A stretch of DNA of 6,487 bases from positions 1-6,487 of the forward strand of contig JABFVJ010000165.1 of the NCBI GenBank assembly GCA_013362835.1, written 5' to 3'. A program made the translations under genes and the position numbers. Position 1 is the first letter of the stretch. The number at the start of each line of letters is the position of its first letter. This DNA is from Nonomuraea sp. GTDB taxonomy: Bacteria > Actinomycetota > Actinomycetes > Streptosporangiales > Streptosporangiaceae. Below, piece after piece: positions 1 through 5,819 of the stretch. The notes beneath the pieces were generated by a model, which worked only from the letters and a program-made list of their open reading frames with translations, searched no databases and was not told where the DNA came from.

Positions 1-540
1 AGCGCCGGGCCGTACCGGGAGGTGATGCTCGGTGTCGTCGTGCACGACCCGTGGGGTGCGCGCCCGCTGCGGGCCTGGGCCGACCTGGCCAGGTCGGCGC
101 CGTTCCGGCGCTCGGGCGTCTGCCTGCTGGCGTCGGCCGTCGACAACCCCGACCTGGCCGGCCACGCGGGCTCCCTGTGGGGGTACCGGCCCACCTTCAC
201 CGACGTGCGCGTCGCCGTCGGAGCCGGGAGAGTGGAGGCCCGGGTCGGGCCGGCGCTCAGCCTGCGAGGACGCCTCGGGCCGGCCCTCGGCGTCGCCTCA
301 GGAGACCTGGTCGGCTTCGCTCGCGACGGCCGTGCGGCCTACCGGTCGGTGATCAGGAGCGCGCGGCGCGCACGCGTGCATCCGGCGCCGACGGTACGGC
401 TGAGCATCGCGACAACCGCCGACCCGCTCACCCGCCTGGCCGGCGAGCTCGGGCTGGACGGCAGGCGTGCCCTGTTCGCCACCTCCGTGCCCCTCCACCA
501 GAGCCTGCGCGACGCGGGCGTCCCCATCCAGACCACCTGA
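1..540 (+). CDS. Acetoacetate decarboxylase-like family protein, 5' truncated by the window edge
   Basis: The frame is open from base 1 with G/C at nearly every third position, so the true start lies upstream; GTG at 22 and ATG at 25 are in frame but internal. The visible part is 179 residues. I read it as the acetoacetate decarboxylase (ADC)-like fold: it opens with GPYREVMLGVVVHD, like the family's early strand 'PYxE', and later has VDNPDLAGHAGSLWGY, which resembles the family segment 'VDNxxxxxxGRExWGFPK'. Classical ADC uses a Schiff-base lysine in that FPK motif; here the segment reads WGYRPTFTDV, with no lysine at that place. It is therefore probably not an acetoacetate decarboxylase, but a relative of unknown substrate or a non-enzymatic family member. 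No signal peptide or membrane helix is visible. The gene is followed 14 bases later by a small plus-strand gene, probably in the same transcript. Coding status is firm; the family call is moderate and made by eye. Confidence 0.6.
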   Translation, partial: SAGPYREVMLGVVVHDPWGARPLRAWADLARSAPFRRSGVCLLASAVDNPDLAGHAGSLWGYRPTFTDVRVAVGAGRVEARVGPALSLRGRLGPALGVASGDLVGFARDGRAAYRSVIRSARRARVHPAPTVRLSIATTADPLTRLAGELGLDGRRALFATSVPLHQSLRDAGVPIQTT

Positions 541-554
541 CCACGGGGGAGCCG

Positions 555-773
555 ATGACCGCTTCCGCCGCCGAGCACGCGGAGACGCTGGAGAACGACG
601 CCAGGATCGTGACGGAATGCCGGGCGCGGCTGGCGGAGGTCCTGACCGGCATGGGCGACGACGCCCCTGCCTGGCTGCGGGAGCTCGTCGCCGCGCACAT
701 GGCCGCGTGCGAGGTCGCTTCCGGCGACCTCGCCGCGGCCGCCGGGCGGCTGCGGCGACTGGCGGAGAGCTGA
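555..773 (+). CDS. Small hypothetical protein (72 aa), probably helical
   Basis: I do not recognise this protein. The ATG at 555 follows a purine-rich GGGGGAG (545-551), which leaves only three bases to the start, a short spacing. The gene begins 14 bases after the stop of the ADC-like gene, so the two are likely co-transcribed. The product, starting MTASAAEHAETLEND, is rich in Ala, Glu, Leu and Arg and should form two or three amphipathic helices, with a Gly/Asp/Pro turn near residues 32-39 (GMGDDAP) and a C-terminal helix ending GRLRRLAES. It has two cysteines (Cys22, Cys52), no signal peptide and no membrane segment, so it is probably cytoplasmic. The frame stays open far upstream, but that part overlaps the ADC-like gene and is only its shadow. 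A partner or accessory role for the upstream protein is a guess from position alone. Confidence 0.55.
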   Translation: MTASAAEHAETLENDARIVTECRARLAEVLTGMGDDAPAWLRELVAAHMAACEVASGDLAAAAGRLRRLAES

Positions 774-780
774 CCTCTCC
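764..780. terminator. Short hairpin between convergent genes, possible bidirectional terminator
   Basis: GGAGAG (764-769) and CTCTCC (775-780) form a six-base stem with a five-base loop. It spans the stop codon of the 72-residue gene and ends two bases before the stop codon of the convergent transporter gene. No T-run follows on either strand. Position favours a shared terminator, but the stem is short, so this is weak. Confidence 0.25.
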
Positions 781-782
781 CG

Positions 783-3245
783 TCAGCGCATCGCCGCCTC
801 GCGCGGCTCGGCGCGCTCCACCTGGTGGTGACGCTCCAGCTTGGCGCCCTCGACGTCGACGTCCGGCAGGATGCGGTCCAGCCAGCGCGGCAGCCACCAC
901 GCCTTGTCGCCCGCCAGGTGCATGACCGCCGGGATGATCAGCATGCGCACCACGAAGGCGTCGACCAGCACGCCGAAGGCCAGCGCGAACCCGACGGGCC
1001 TGATCATCGTCATGTGGGAGAACATGAACCCGCCGAACACCGAGATCATGATGATCGCCGCGGCGGTGACCACCGCGCGCCCGGCACGCACGCCCTCGGC
1101 CACCGCCAGCCTGGCCGGTGAGCCGTGGGCGTACGCCTCGCGCATGCCCGAGGTGAGGAAGAGCTGGTAGTCCATGGCCAGCCCGAACAGGATGCCCACC
1201 ATCAGGGTCGGCAGGAAGTTCAGGATCGGGCCCGGGTCGCTGACGCCGAACACCTCGCCGAGCCAGCCCCACTGGTAGATGGCGGTGACGCCGCCCAGCG
1301 CCGCGAACAACGACAGGACGAATCCGGCCGTGGCGATCAGCGGCACCAGGATGGAGCGGAACACCACGATCAGGATGAGCAGCGACAGGCCGATGACCAG
1401 GGCGAGATAGGTCGGCAGGGCGTCGGAGAGCTTCTGCGAGATGTCGATGTTGGCGCTGGCGCTGCCGGCGACCGACAACGTCGCGTCCTGCCCGTCGAGG
1501 CCGAGCGTACGGCCGCGCAGGTCGTGGACCAGGTCCTCGGTCGACTCCGACGTCGGGCCGCCGGTCGGGACGACCTGGAAGACCAGGACCGTGCCCTCGT
1601 CGTTGGCGCCGACGGGGGCGACGGCCGTCACGCCCTCGACGCCCATGAGCTGCTTGCCGAGCTCGGCCTGGGCGGGCACGAGATCGTCGCCGGCCACGCC
1701 CTTGCCCAGGTCGGCCACGACCACCAGCGGCCCGTTGGCGCCCTCGCCGAACTCCTTGGCGGTGGTGGTGTAGGCCCGGTACTGCGTGGAGTCGGCCGCC
1801 TCGGTGGCGCCGGTCGGCAGGCCCAGGCGCATCGACAGGGCGGGGATGGCGATGACGGCCAGGACGCCGATGCCGGCCACGATGCGCACGACGGCGCTGC
1901 CGGCCGACATCGTCTTGACGGGCCTGCCGGAGGTGGCCGCGTGGGCGCCCGACGGGGTGCCGCGCCGGGGCAGCACCCGGCGGCCCAGCAGGCCGAGCAG
2001 CGCCGGGGTCATGGTCACGGCGACCAGCACCGCGACGGCGATGGCGACGGCGCCGATCGTGCCCATGAGGGCCAGGAACGGGATGCCCGTGACGTTCAGC
2101 GCCAGCAGGGCGATGAGCACGGTGCTGCCGGCGAAGACGACGGCGTTGCCGCTGGTGCCGTTGGCCAGGCCGATCGACTCCACCACCGGCATGCCGGCCT
2201 TCAGCTGCCTGCGGTGGCGGTGCAGGATGAACAGGGAGTAGTCGATGCCGACGGCCAGGCCGAGCATGGCGCCCAGGATCGGCGTCACCGACGTCATCTC
2301 GACGGTGCCCGACAGCGCCATCGCGCCCGCGACGGCCACGCCGACGCCGAGCAGCGCGTTGAGGATCGGCAGCCCGGCGGCGACCAGGGTGCCGGTCATG
2401 ATGATCAGCACGAGCGCCGCGACGGCCAGGCCCACGGCCTCGCCGACCCCGCCGATCTGCATCTCGCCCTGCATGATCTCGGCGGAGTAGTCCGCGGTGA
2501 CGCCGCCGGGGAGGGCGGCGTCGATGGTCTTGGTGACGGCTTCCTTCGTCTCCGGGGTGATCTCCTGCTGCGGCTTGTCGAACACGACGGTCGCGATCGC
2601 GGTCGAGCCGTTGGCGGTGACGGTGCGCAGCTCCTCGGAGACGGACAGCAGGTCACGGCCCTGGAGCAGCTGCTGCTCCGACTCCTTCAGCGTGTCGCTC
2701 TGCTTGTCGAGCTCCTCCTGCTGGGCGTCGAGGCCGGCGACGGTGGCCTCCAGCTGCGGGGTGGACCCGGCCTGCTCGATGGCGGCCTCGGCCTGGGAGC
2801 GGGCCTCGTCGAGCTGCTCCTGCCCCTTCTCCAGCTGCTCGCGGCCCGCGTCGACCTTGGCCAGGCCGTCCTCGACCTTCTTGGCCTGCTCGGCGCGCAT
2901 GGCGGCGGTGGTGAACGGGTCGGCGACCTGGTCGACGCCCTCCAGCCCGTCGACCTCGCGCAGCGTGTCGCTGATGGCCCCGCGCTGGGAATCGGTGAGG
3001 GCGGAGCCGTCCTTGGCGTGGAAGACGACCGTGCCGGTGCCGCCGCTGGCGACGGGCAGCTCGGACTTCAGCCGGTCGGTCACCTGGGCGGTCGGCGTGC
3101 CCGGGATGGTCATGGTGGAGCTCATCGTCCCGCCGAAGGCCAGGAACGCTCCAACGGCCAGGGCCAGCGCGAGGATCCAGGCGATGATCACCCACCAGGC
3201 CCTTCGGGCGGAGAACCGGCCCAACCGGTAGAGCAGCTCAGCCAT
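783..3245 (-). CDS. MMPL-family (RND superfamily) membrane transporter, YdfJ-like
   Basis: This is a complete 820-residue transporter of the MMPL branch of the RND superfamily, proton-driven exporters of lipids or hydrophobic compounds in the cytoplasmic membrane. TM1 lies at about 17-38, followed by an extracytoplasmic domain (about 40-265), a block of five helices (about 266-420), a linker, TM7 (about 451-471), a second extracytoplasmic domain (about 475-605) and a final helix block (about 610-778). The paired Asp-Tyr motifs expected to carry protons are present: GLAVGIDYSLF (Asp335-Tyr336) and FGLAMDYQLF (Asp692-Tyr693). The first loop contains a strongly charged Leu/Glu/Gln-rich stretch (about 115-200, e.g. 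AGREQLEKGQEQLDEARSQA) that should form a coiled-coil hairpin. The tail (KAWWLPRWLDRILPDVDVEG) is typical of YdfJ-like members. The start is supported by GGAAGG at 3252-3257 on this strand, six bases before the ATG. It is transcribed away from a TetR gene that probably represses it. Family is certain; substrate is unknown. Confidence 0.95.
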   Translation of the reverse strand: MAELLYRLGRFSARRAWWVIIAWILALALAVGAFLAFGGTMSSTMTIPGTPTAQVTDRLKSELPVASGGTGTVVFHAKDGSALTDSQRGAISDTLREVDGLEGVDQVADPFTTAAMRAEQAKKVEDGLAKVDAGREQLEKGQEQLDEARSQAEAAIEQAGSTPQLEATVAGLDAQQEELDKQSDTLKESEQQLLQGRDLLSVSEELRTVTANGSTAIATVVFDKPQQEITPETKEAVTKTIDAALPGGVTADYSAEIMQGEMQIGGVGEAVGLAVAALVLIIMTGTLVAAGLPILNALLGVGVAVAGAMALSGTVEMTSVTPILGAMLGLAVGIDYSLFILHRHRRQLKAGMPVVESIGLANGTSGNAVVFAGSTVLIALLALNVTGIPFLALMGTIGAVAIAVAVLVAVTMTPALLGLLGRRVLPRRGTPSGAHAATSGRPVKTMSAGSAVVRIVAGIGVLAVIAIPALSMRLGLPTGATEAADSTQYRAYTTTAKEFGEGANGPLVVVADLGKGVAGDDLVPAQAELGKQLMGVEGVTAVAPVGANDEGTVLVFQVVPTGGPTSESTEDLVHDLRGRTLGLDGQDATLSVAGSASANIDISQKLSDALPTYLALVIGLSLLILIVVFRSILVPLIATAGFVLSLFAALGGVTAIYQWGWLGEVFGVSDPGPILNFLPTLMVGILFGLAMDYQLFLTSGMREAYAHGSPARLAVAEGVRAGRAVVTAAAIIMISVFGGFMFSHMTMIRPVGFALAFGVLVDAFVVRMLIIPAVMHLAGDKAWWLPRWLDRILPDVDVEGAKLERHHQVERAEPREAAMR

Positions 3246-3272
3246 CGTCGACCTTCCGAAGTGCGGGCAAAT

Positions 3273-3295
3273 AACCGGATAATGGGTATCCGATT
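3273..3295. promoter_or_regulatory. Operator-like inverted repeat 1 in the MMPL/TetR intergenic region
   Basis: The half-sites CGGATA (3276-3281) and TATCCG (3287-3292) are perfect inverted copies separated by five bases. Flanking AA (3273-3274) and TT (3294-3295) extend the symmetry to the pattern AAnCGGATA-N5-TATCCGnTT. The site lies 27 bases upstream of the MMPL start codon, where the minus-strand core promoter or transcript start is expected. It shares its design with the second repeat 38 bases away, which supports binding by one dimeric regulator, most simply the adjacent TetR protein. Symmetry is seen directly; the binding protein is inferred. Confidence 0.6.
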
Positions 3296-3308
3296 CTGGA
3301 GTCTAGTG

Positions 3309-3335
3309 CGAAGCGGATGGTGCTCATCCGCTTCG
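3309..3335. promoter_or_regulatory. Operator-like inverted repeat 2 (perfect 11-bp arms)
   Basis: CGAAGCGGATG (3309-3319) and CATCCGCTTCG (3325-3335) are perfect inverted copies around a five-base centre. The core, AAGCGGATG-N5-CATCCGCTT, has the same spacing and the same CGGAT half-site as the repeat at 3273-3295. It sits near the middle of the divergent intergenic region. This is the best operator candidate for the TetR-family protein encoded downstream. It is unlikely to be a terminator, because it lies upstream of both genes and has no T-run after it. Confidence 0.7.
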
Positions 3336-3342
3336 GTCTGTG

Positions 3343-3365
3343 ATGTTGATCCCACCTATCCGCTT
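3343..3365. promoter_or_regulatory. Possible third, half-degenerate operator next to the TetR gene
   Basis: The right half, TATCCGCTT (3357-3365), matches the half-site of the two upstream repeats exactly. With the same five-base spacing, the left half (3343-3351, ATGTTGATC) keeps only part of the pattern, chiefly GAT. The site covers the -35 hexamer and spacer of the proposed TetR promoter, the right place for negative autoregulation. It may be a weak dimer site or a lone half-site. Confidence 0.35.
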
Positions 3366-3376
3366 GGAGGTACTCT
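3346..3376 (+). promoter_or_regulatory. Candidate promoter of the TetR gene
   Basis: TTGATC (3346-3351) resembles a -35 box, and TACTCT (3371-3376) fits the actinobacterial TAnnnT form of the -10 box. The 19-base spacer is longer than ideal. Transcription would begin about seven bases later, at or next to the GTG at 3383, implying a leaderless mRNA. GGAGG at 3366-3370 could instead be a Shine-Dalgarno sequence, but it lies 12 bases from the GTG and 15 from the ATG, which is far. The two readings exclude each other. Confidence 0.35.
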
Positions 3377-3382
3377 CGACGC

Positions 3383-4060
3383 GTGATGCCACCACGACCC
3401 GACACCGCCAAGCGCGGTGCGCTGCGCCGCGACGCCGAGCGCAACCGGGAACGAGTGGTGCGCGCGGCACGCGAGCTGTTCGCCGAACGCGGCCTGTCCG
3501 CCGGCTTCAACGAGGTCGCCCACCGCGCCGGCGTCGGCGTCGGCACCGTCTACCGGCGCTTCGCCGACAAGGACGAGCTCATCCGCGCGGCCCTGGAAGA
3601 ACCGCTGCACGAGCTGATCGAGGTCGCCCAGCGCGCCGTCGAGGCCTCGCGCGCCTGGGACGGCCTGGAGCTCCTGCTTGAGAGCATCACGCAGCTGCTG
3701 GTCGACAACCTCGGCCTGCGCGACGTGGCCCTCGGCGGGGGAGCATGGGACCTCGGCGTCGACGAGGTCGAACGCGTCGCCGAGGTCATGGCCTCCCTGC
3801 TCGAACGCGCCAGTGTGGAGGGCGACCTGCGCGAGGGTGTCCAGGGCGACGACGTGGTGATGGTGTTGTGGCTGGTCACCGACCTCGCCCAGCACTCCGC
3901 CCAGGTGCGCCCCGGCCTGCACCGCCGCTACCTGCAGGTGCTTCTCGACGGCCTCCGCTCGGGCCCCGGCCGCGCACCCCTGGTGGAGGGCTTCACCGGA
4001 GAGCAGGCCCAGTCGATCTGCCGCCGCTGGGCGGGCGCACCCGCCACCGGGGAGAACTGA
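3383..4060 (+). CDS. TetR/AcrR-family transcriptional repressor
   Basis: This 225-residue protein has the usual TetR length and layout. The N-terminal DNA-binding domain starts at helix 1, with RNRERVVRAARELFAERGLS (about 20-39), and continues with the helix-turn-helix NEVAHRAGVGVGTVYRRFAD (about 43-62) and KDELIRAAL, the family signature. Residues from about 75 onward form the helical ligand-binding and dimer domain; its sequence suggests the SbtR-like C-terminal group, but the ligand is unknown. It is cytoplasmic. The start is GTG 3383 or the adjacent ATG 3386; spacing from both the -10 box and GGAGG slightly favours the GTG. It is divergent from the MMPL transporter, with repeated palindromes between them. 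That arrangement typically means the TetR protein represses both the exporter and itself and lets go when a ligand binds. Family is certain; the target is inferred from context. A small membrane-protein gene follows within about 20 bases. Confidence 0.93.
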   Translation: MMPPRPDTAKRGALRRDAERNRERVVRAARELFAERGLSAGFNEVAHRAGVGVGTVYRRFADKDELIRAALEEPLHELIEVAQRAVEASRAWDGLELLLESITQLLVDNLGLRDVALGGGAWDLGVDEVERVAEVMASLLERASVEGDLREGVQGDDVVMVLWLVTDLAQHSAQVRPGLHRRYLQVLLDGLRSGPGRAPLVEGFTGEQAQSICRRWAGAPATGEN

Positions 4061-4079
4061 CACCCATGGCGTTACTCCG

Positions 4080-4382
4080 ATGCCTGGCCCTGGGCCTGCT
4101 GTCCAGCGCCGCACGCCCGGCTACCTGCTGAGCGCGGTCACCCTCGCGTTCGGCCTGCTCGTCGCGACGCAGGCCGGGCTGGCGCAGGACTGGCTCAACG
4201 GCCGGCCGGGCGGTGTCGGGGATCCCGACGGCGAGTACGTCATGGCCGTGCTGGCTCAGCTTTCCGGGGTCTTCACCGTGGTCGTCGGGGTGGTCGTGGC
4301 TCTCGTGCGATGGGCCGTCCCGACGGCGAGTACGGCCCAGGCGCAGGTGACCGCGAGTCCTGCCCACGGTGGCAGCGGGTAG
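4080..4382 (+). CDS. Small two-helix membrane protein, hypothetical (100 aa)
   Basis: I do not recognise this protein. From about residue 13 the codons are almost all G/C-ending, and the product has two clear membrane helices: YLLSAVTLAFGLLVAT (about 15-35) and YVMAVLAQLSGVFTVVVGVV (about 53-78). A hydrophilic loop containing DWLNGRPGGVGDPDG (38-52) joins them, and the tail is rich in Ala, Thr and Gly. The start is doubtful: ATG 4080 has no Shine-Dalgarno sequence, and the first codons (CCT, CCT, CCT, GCT) end in T, unlike the rest. An ATG at 4066 in another frame lies behind GGGGAG but stops after 21 codons. Either expression is coupled to that short frame, or a frameshift lies between 4066 and about 4115. 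It follows the TetR gene closely and may be co-transcribed. Its last 127 bases overlap the 3' end of the permease gene on the other strand, so one of the two ends could be mis-assigned. Confidence 0.5.
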   Translation: MPGPGPAVQRRTPGYLLSAVTLAFGLLVATQAGLAQDWLNGRPGGVGDPDGEYVMAVLAQLSGVFTVVVGVVVALVRWAVPTASTAQAQVTASPAHGGSG

Positions 4383-5707
4383 TAGCCTCCCAGCAGCGAC
4401 GTGTCCGACTCCACGTGGGCGAACGTGGGCACGCTCTGCGTGATCGCGAAACCGGCCGCCGGGGTGAAGAGCAGCAGCCACGGCGCCACGCCCGCGATGG
4501 CCAGCAGGTGCGGCACGACGACGAGGGTGACGGCCAGCCCCGTCGCGACCACTCGCCGCCTGAGCAGGGCGGCCAGGCCGTACGCCAGCACCGCGGCGGC
4601 GGCGGTCAGCGCCGCGAAGCCGACGATCACCCGCAGTTCGGTGGCCCAGGTGAGCGGCTGGATCCGGTTGCCGTTGGCCCGCAGGAGCGCGAGGCCGGCC
4701 GGGACGACGATCGCCGACGCGAGCAGGCCCGCGGCGAAGGCCGCCGTGCCCACGACGGCGGCTGCGGCGGCCAGGGATCGGGGCCGGGCGAACGCCCGAG
4801 CCCCCGTGACGAGCACCAGGATCATCCCCACGGCGCCGCCGATCAGCGCGAGGTCGGCGCGCAGGCCGCCTTCCATCGTCGCGGGCCCGATGTCGCCGAC
4901 GCCGGTCACGATGAACGTGCCGCCGGACTCGACGACGCCGCCCGGGTGATGCGGGGTCCTGCCGTCGGACTCCATGACCACGCCGACGTCGTCGCGCTGC
5001 CACGGCCCGTTCGCGCCCTGCACCGCGATCTCGTCGAAGGTCGCCGTGACCTGCGCGAACGCTCTGGCCATGTCCCACCGGGCGCCCGGCGAGGCGGCGA
5101 ACAGGCCGATCTCCACCGTCTGCGGCAGCCCGGCCAGCTCGACGGCGCCGACCTCGGTCCACGTCCTGCCGTCGTCGGACTCGTGGCCGGTGACCGTGTC
5201 GCCCGCCCTGGTCAGCCGCAGCCACTGCGGGCCGTTGTGCGGCCCGCCCGCCACGTCGTGGACGTAGTTGTGCTGCATCCGCACGCCGTGGTCGCCGGTG
5301 AGCATGACGGCGGCGTACGGCGTGCCCGGAGCGAGGCTCTGCCTGATCAGCAGCCCGGCCTTCGCCCACGGCACCACCCCTTCCACGACGTTGCGCACCC
5401 CCGCCACGGGGTGCGGCATCCTGATCTGGCCGGTCATGCCGGAGACGCGGGCGACGACGCTGCCGTCGCCCGTGAGCGGCTGGTGCACGAAGAAGTAGCG
5501 GTCGTTGACGGCGGTGCCGCCGGGGCCGACGACGGGCGCGGGGCAGGCGCCCTCGCCTTCCCCGGTGACGCAGGAGCTGCGGGCGCCGCCGGTGACCAGC
5601 AGGCCGAGCACGACGGTGACCAGAACGGAGGCGGCCAGGGTGAGCGCCCAGCCCCGCACGCGGCGCAGCCCCGCCCATTCCGCCCGGCAGAGGGTGAGGA
5701 AAGTCAT
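4256..5707 (-). CDS. ABC-2-type permease-like membrane protein with extracytoplasmic DUF1349/ConA-like domain
   Basis: The 483-residue protein begins MTFLTLCRAEWAGLRRVRGW, like ABC-2 permeases, which usually open with a short amphipathic RAEWxxLRxxR segment. TM1 is at about 20-40. A soluble domain of roughly 190-240 residues follows. Its part RYFFVHQPLTGDGSVVARVS, then WAKAGLLIRQSL, YAAVMLTGDHGVRMQHNYVH and QWLRLTRAGDTVTGHESDDG, resembles the beta-sandwich DUF1349/concanavalin-like domains. A GTFIVTGVGDIGPA segment precedes the remaining helices, at about 285-302, 313-341, 357-380, 388-408, 409-425 and 447-465. The frame is open further upstream (to 6067), but that part is the shadow of the response regulator gene, so ATG 5707 is chosen. 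No Shine-Dalgarno sequence lies close to it, and a -10-like box seven bases upstream suggests a leaderless mRNA. No ATPase gene is adjacent, so the partner must be encoded elsewhere or the protein no longer transports. It is divergent from a two-component regulator that probably controls it. Membrane topology is firm; substrate and function are unknown. Confidence 0.8.
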   Translation of the reverse strand: MTFLTLCRAEWAGLRRVRGWALTLAASVLVTVVLGLLVTGGARSSCVTGEGEGACPAPVVGPGGTAVNDRYFFVHQPLTGDGSVVARVSGMTGQIRMPHPVAGVRNVVEGVVPWAKAGLLIRQSLAPGTPYAAVMLTGDHGVRMQHNYVHDVAGGPHNGPQWLRLTRAGDTVTGHESDDGRTWTEVGAVELAGLPQTVEIGLFAASPGARWDMARAFAQVTATFDEIAVQGANGPWQRDDVGVVMESDGRTPHHPGGVVESGGTFIVTGVGDIGPATMEGGLRADLALIGGAVGMILVLVTGARAFARPRSLAAAAAVVGTAAFAAGLLASAIVVPAGLALLRANGNRIQPLTWATELRVIVGFAALTAAAAVLAYGLAALLRRRVVATGLAVTLVVVPHLLAIAGVAPWLLLFTPAAGFAITQSVPTFAHVESDTSLLGGYYPLPPWAGLAVTCAWAVLAVGTAHRTRATTTPTTTVKTPES

Positions 5708-5714
5708 GCCGACG

Positions 5715-5720
5715 GTTGTA
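5715..5720 (-). promoter_or_regulatory. Candidate -10 box for the permease gene (leaderless)
   Basis: On the minus strand TACAAC matches four of six bases of TATAAT and ends seven bases before the ATG at 5707, so transcription would start at or next to the start codon. No good -35 hexamer is seen at the right distance; that region is occupied by the palindrome at 5731-5771, which would fit a promoter that needs an activator. The nearest AGGAG lies 18 bases from the ATG, too far for normal initiation. Confidence 0.3.
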
Positions 5721-5730
5721 CGCGGCTCCT

Positions 5731-5771
5731 GGTCGCGGCCCGGTCGCGGCGGCCGCGACCGGGCTGCGACC
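5731..5771. promoter_or_regulatory. 41-bp near-perfect palindrome of four 9-bp units, probable response-regulator binding region
   Basis: The left arm (5731-5750) and right arm (5752-5771) are inverted copies of 20 bases with a single mismatch, around one central base (5751). Each arm contains two direct repeats with an 11-base period: GGTCGCGGC at 5731-5739 and 5742-5750, and the complements GCCGCGACC at 5752-5760 and GCTGCGACC at 5763-5771. OmpR/PhoB-family regulators typically bind tandem direct repeats spaced by 10-11 bases, and such a regulator is encoded 49 bases downstream. The site also covers about -24 to -64 of the divergent permease gene, if that transcript starts at its ATG. As RNA it would make a strong hairpin, but a terminator between divergent starts makes little sense. 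The repeat is seen directly; the binding protein is inferred. Confidence 0.65.
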
Positions 5772-5819
5772 GGGGATCTGGCATCGTTGCCGCATGGCAC
5801 CTCGACCCGGCGGTGAACG

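Noticed and set aside
51..554. Upstream extension of the 72-residue gene's frame
   Set aside because: It overlaps the better-supported ADC-like gene in another frame and is Arg/Gly/Pro-rich; the ATG at 555 follows a purine-rich stretch.
298..1272. Minus-strand open frame across the small gene and the end of the MMPL gene
   Set aside because: It is in the wrong frame relative to the MMPL transporter and has Arg/Gly-rich composition with no domain.
1125..3386. A long open frame on the plus strand opposite the MMPL gene (753 codons), with a product rich in Arg, Gly, His, Asp and Gln
   Set aside because: It is the antisense shadow of a well-supported MMPL gene in GC-rich DNA: low-complexity composition, no recognisable domain, and it would run through the divergent promoter region.
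5731..5771. Reading the 41-bp palindrome as an intrinsic terminator
   Set aside because: It lies upstream of two divergent genes, has no T-run on either side, and is built from 11-bp-phased units, which suits protein binding better.
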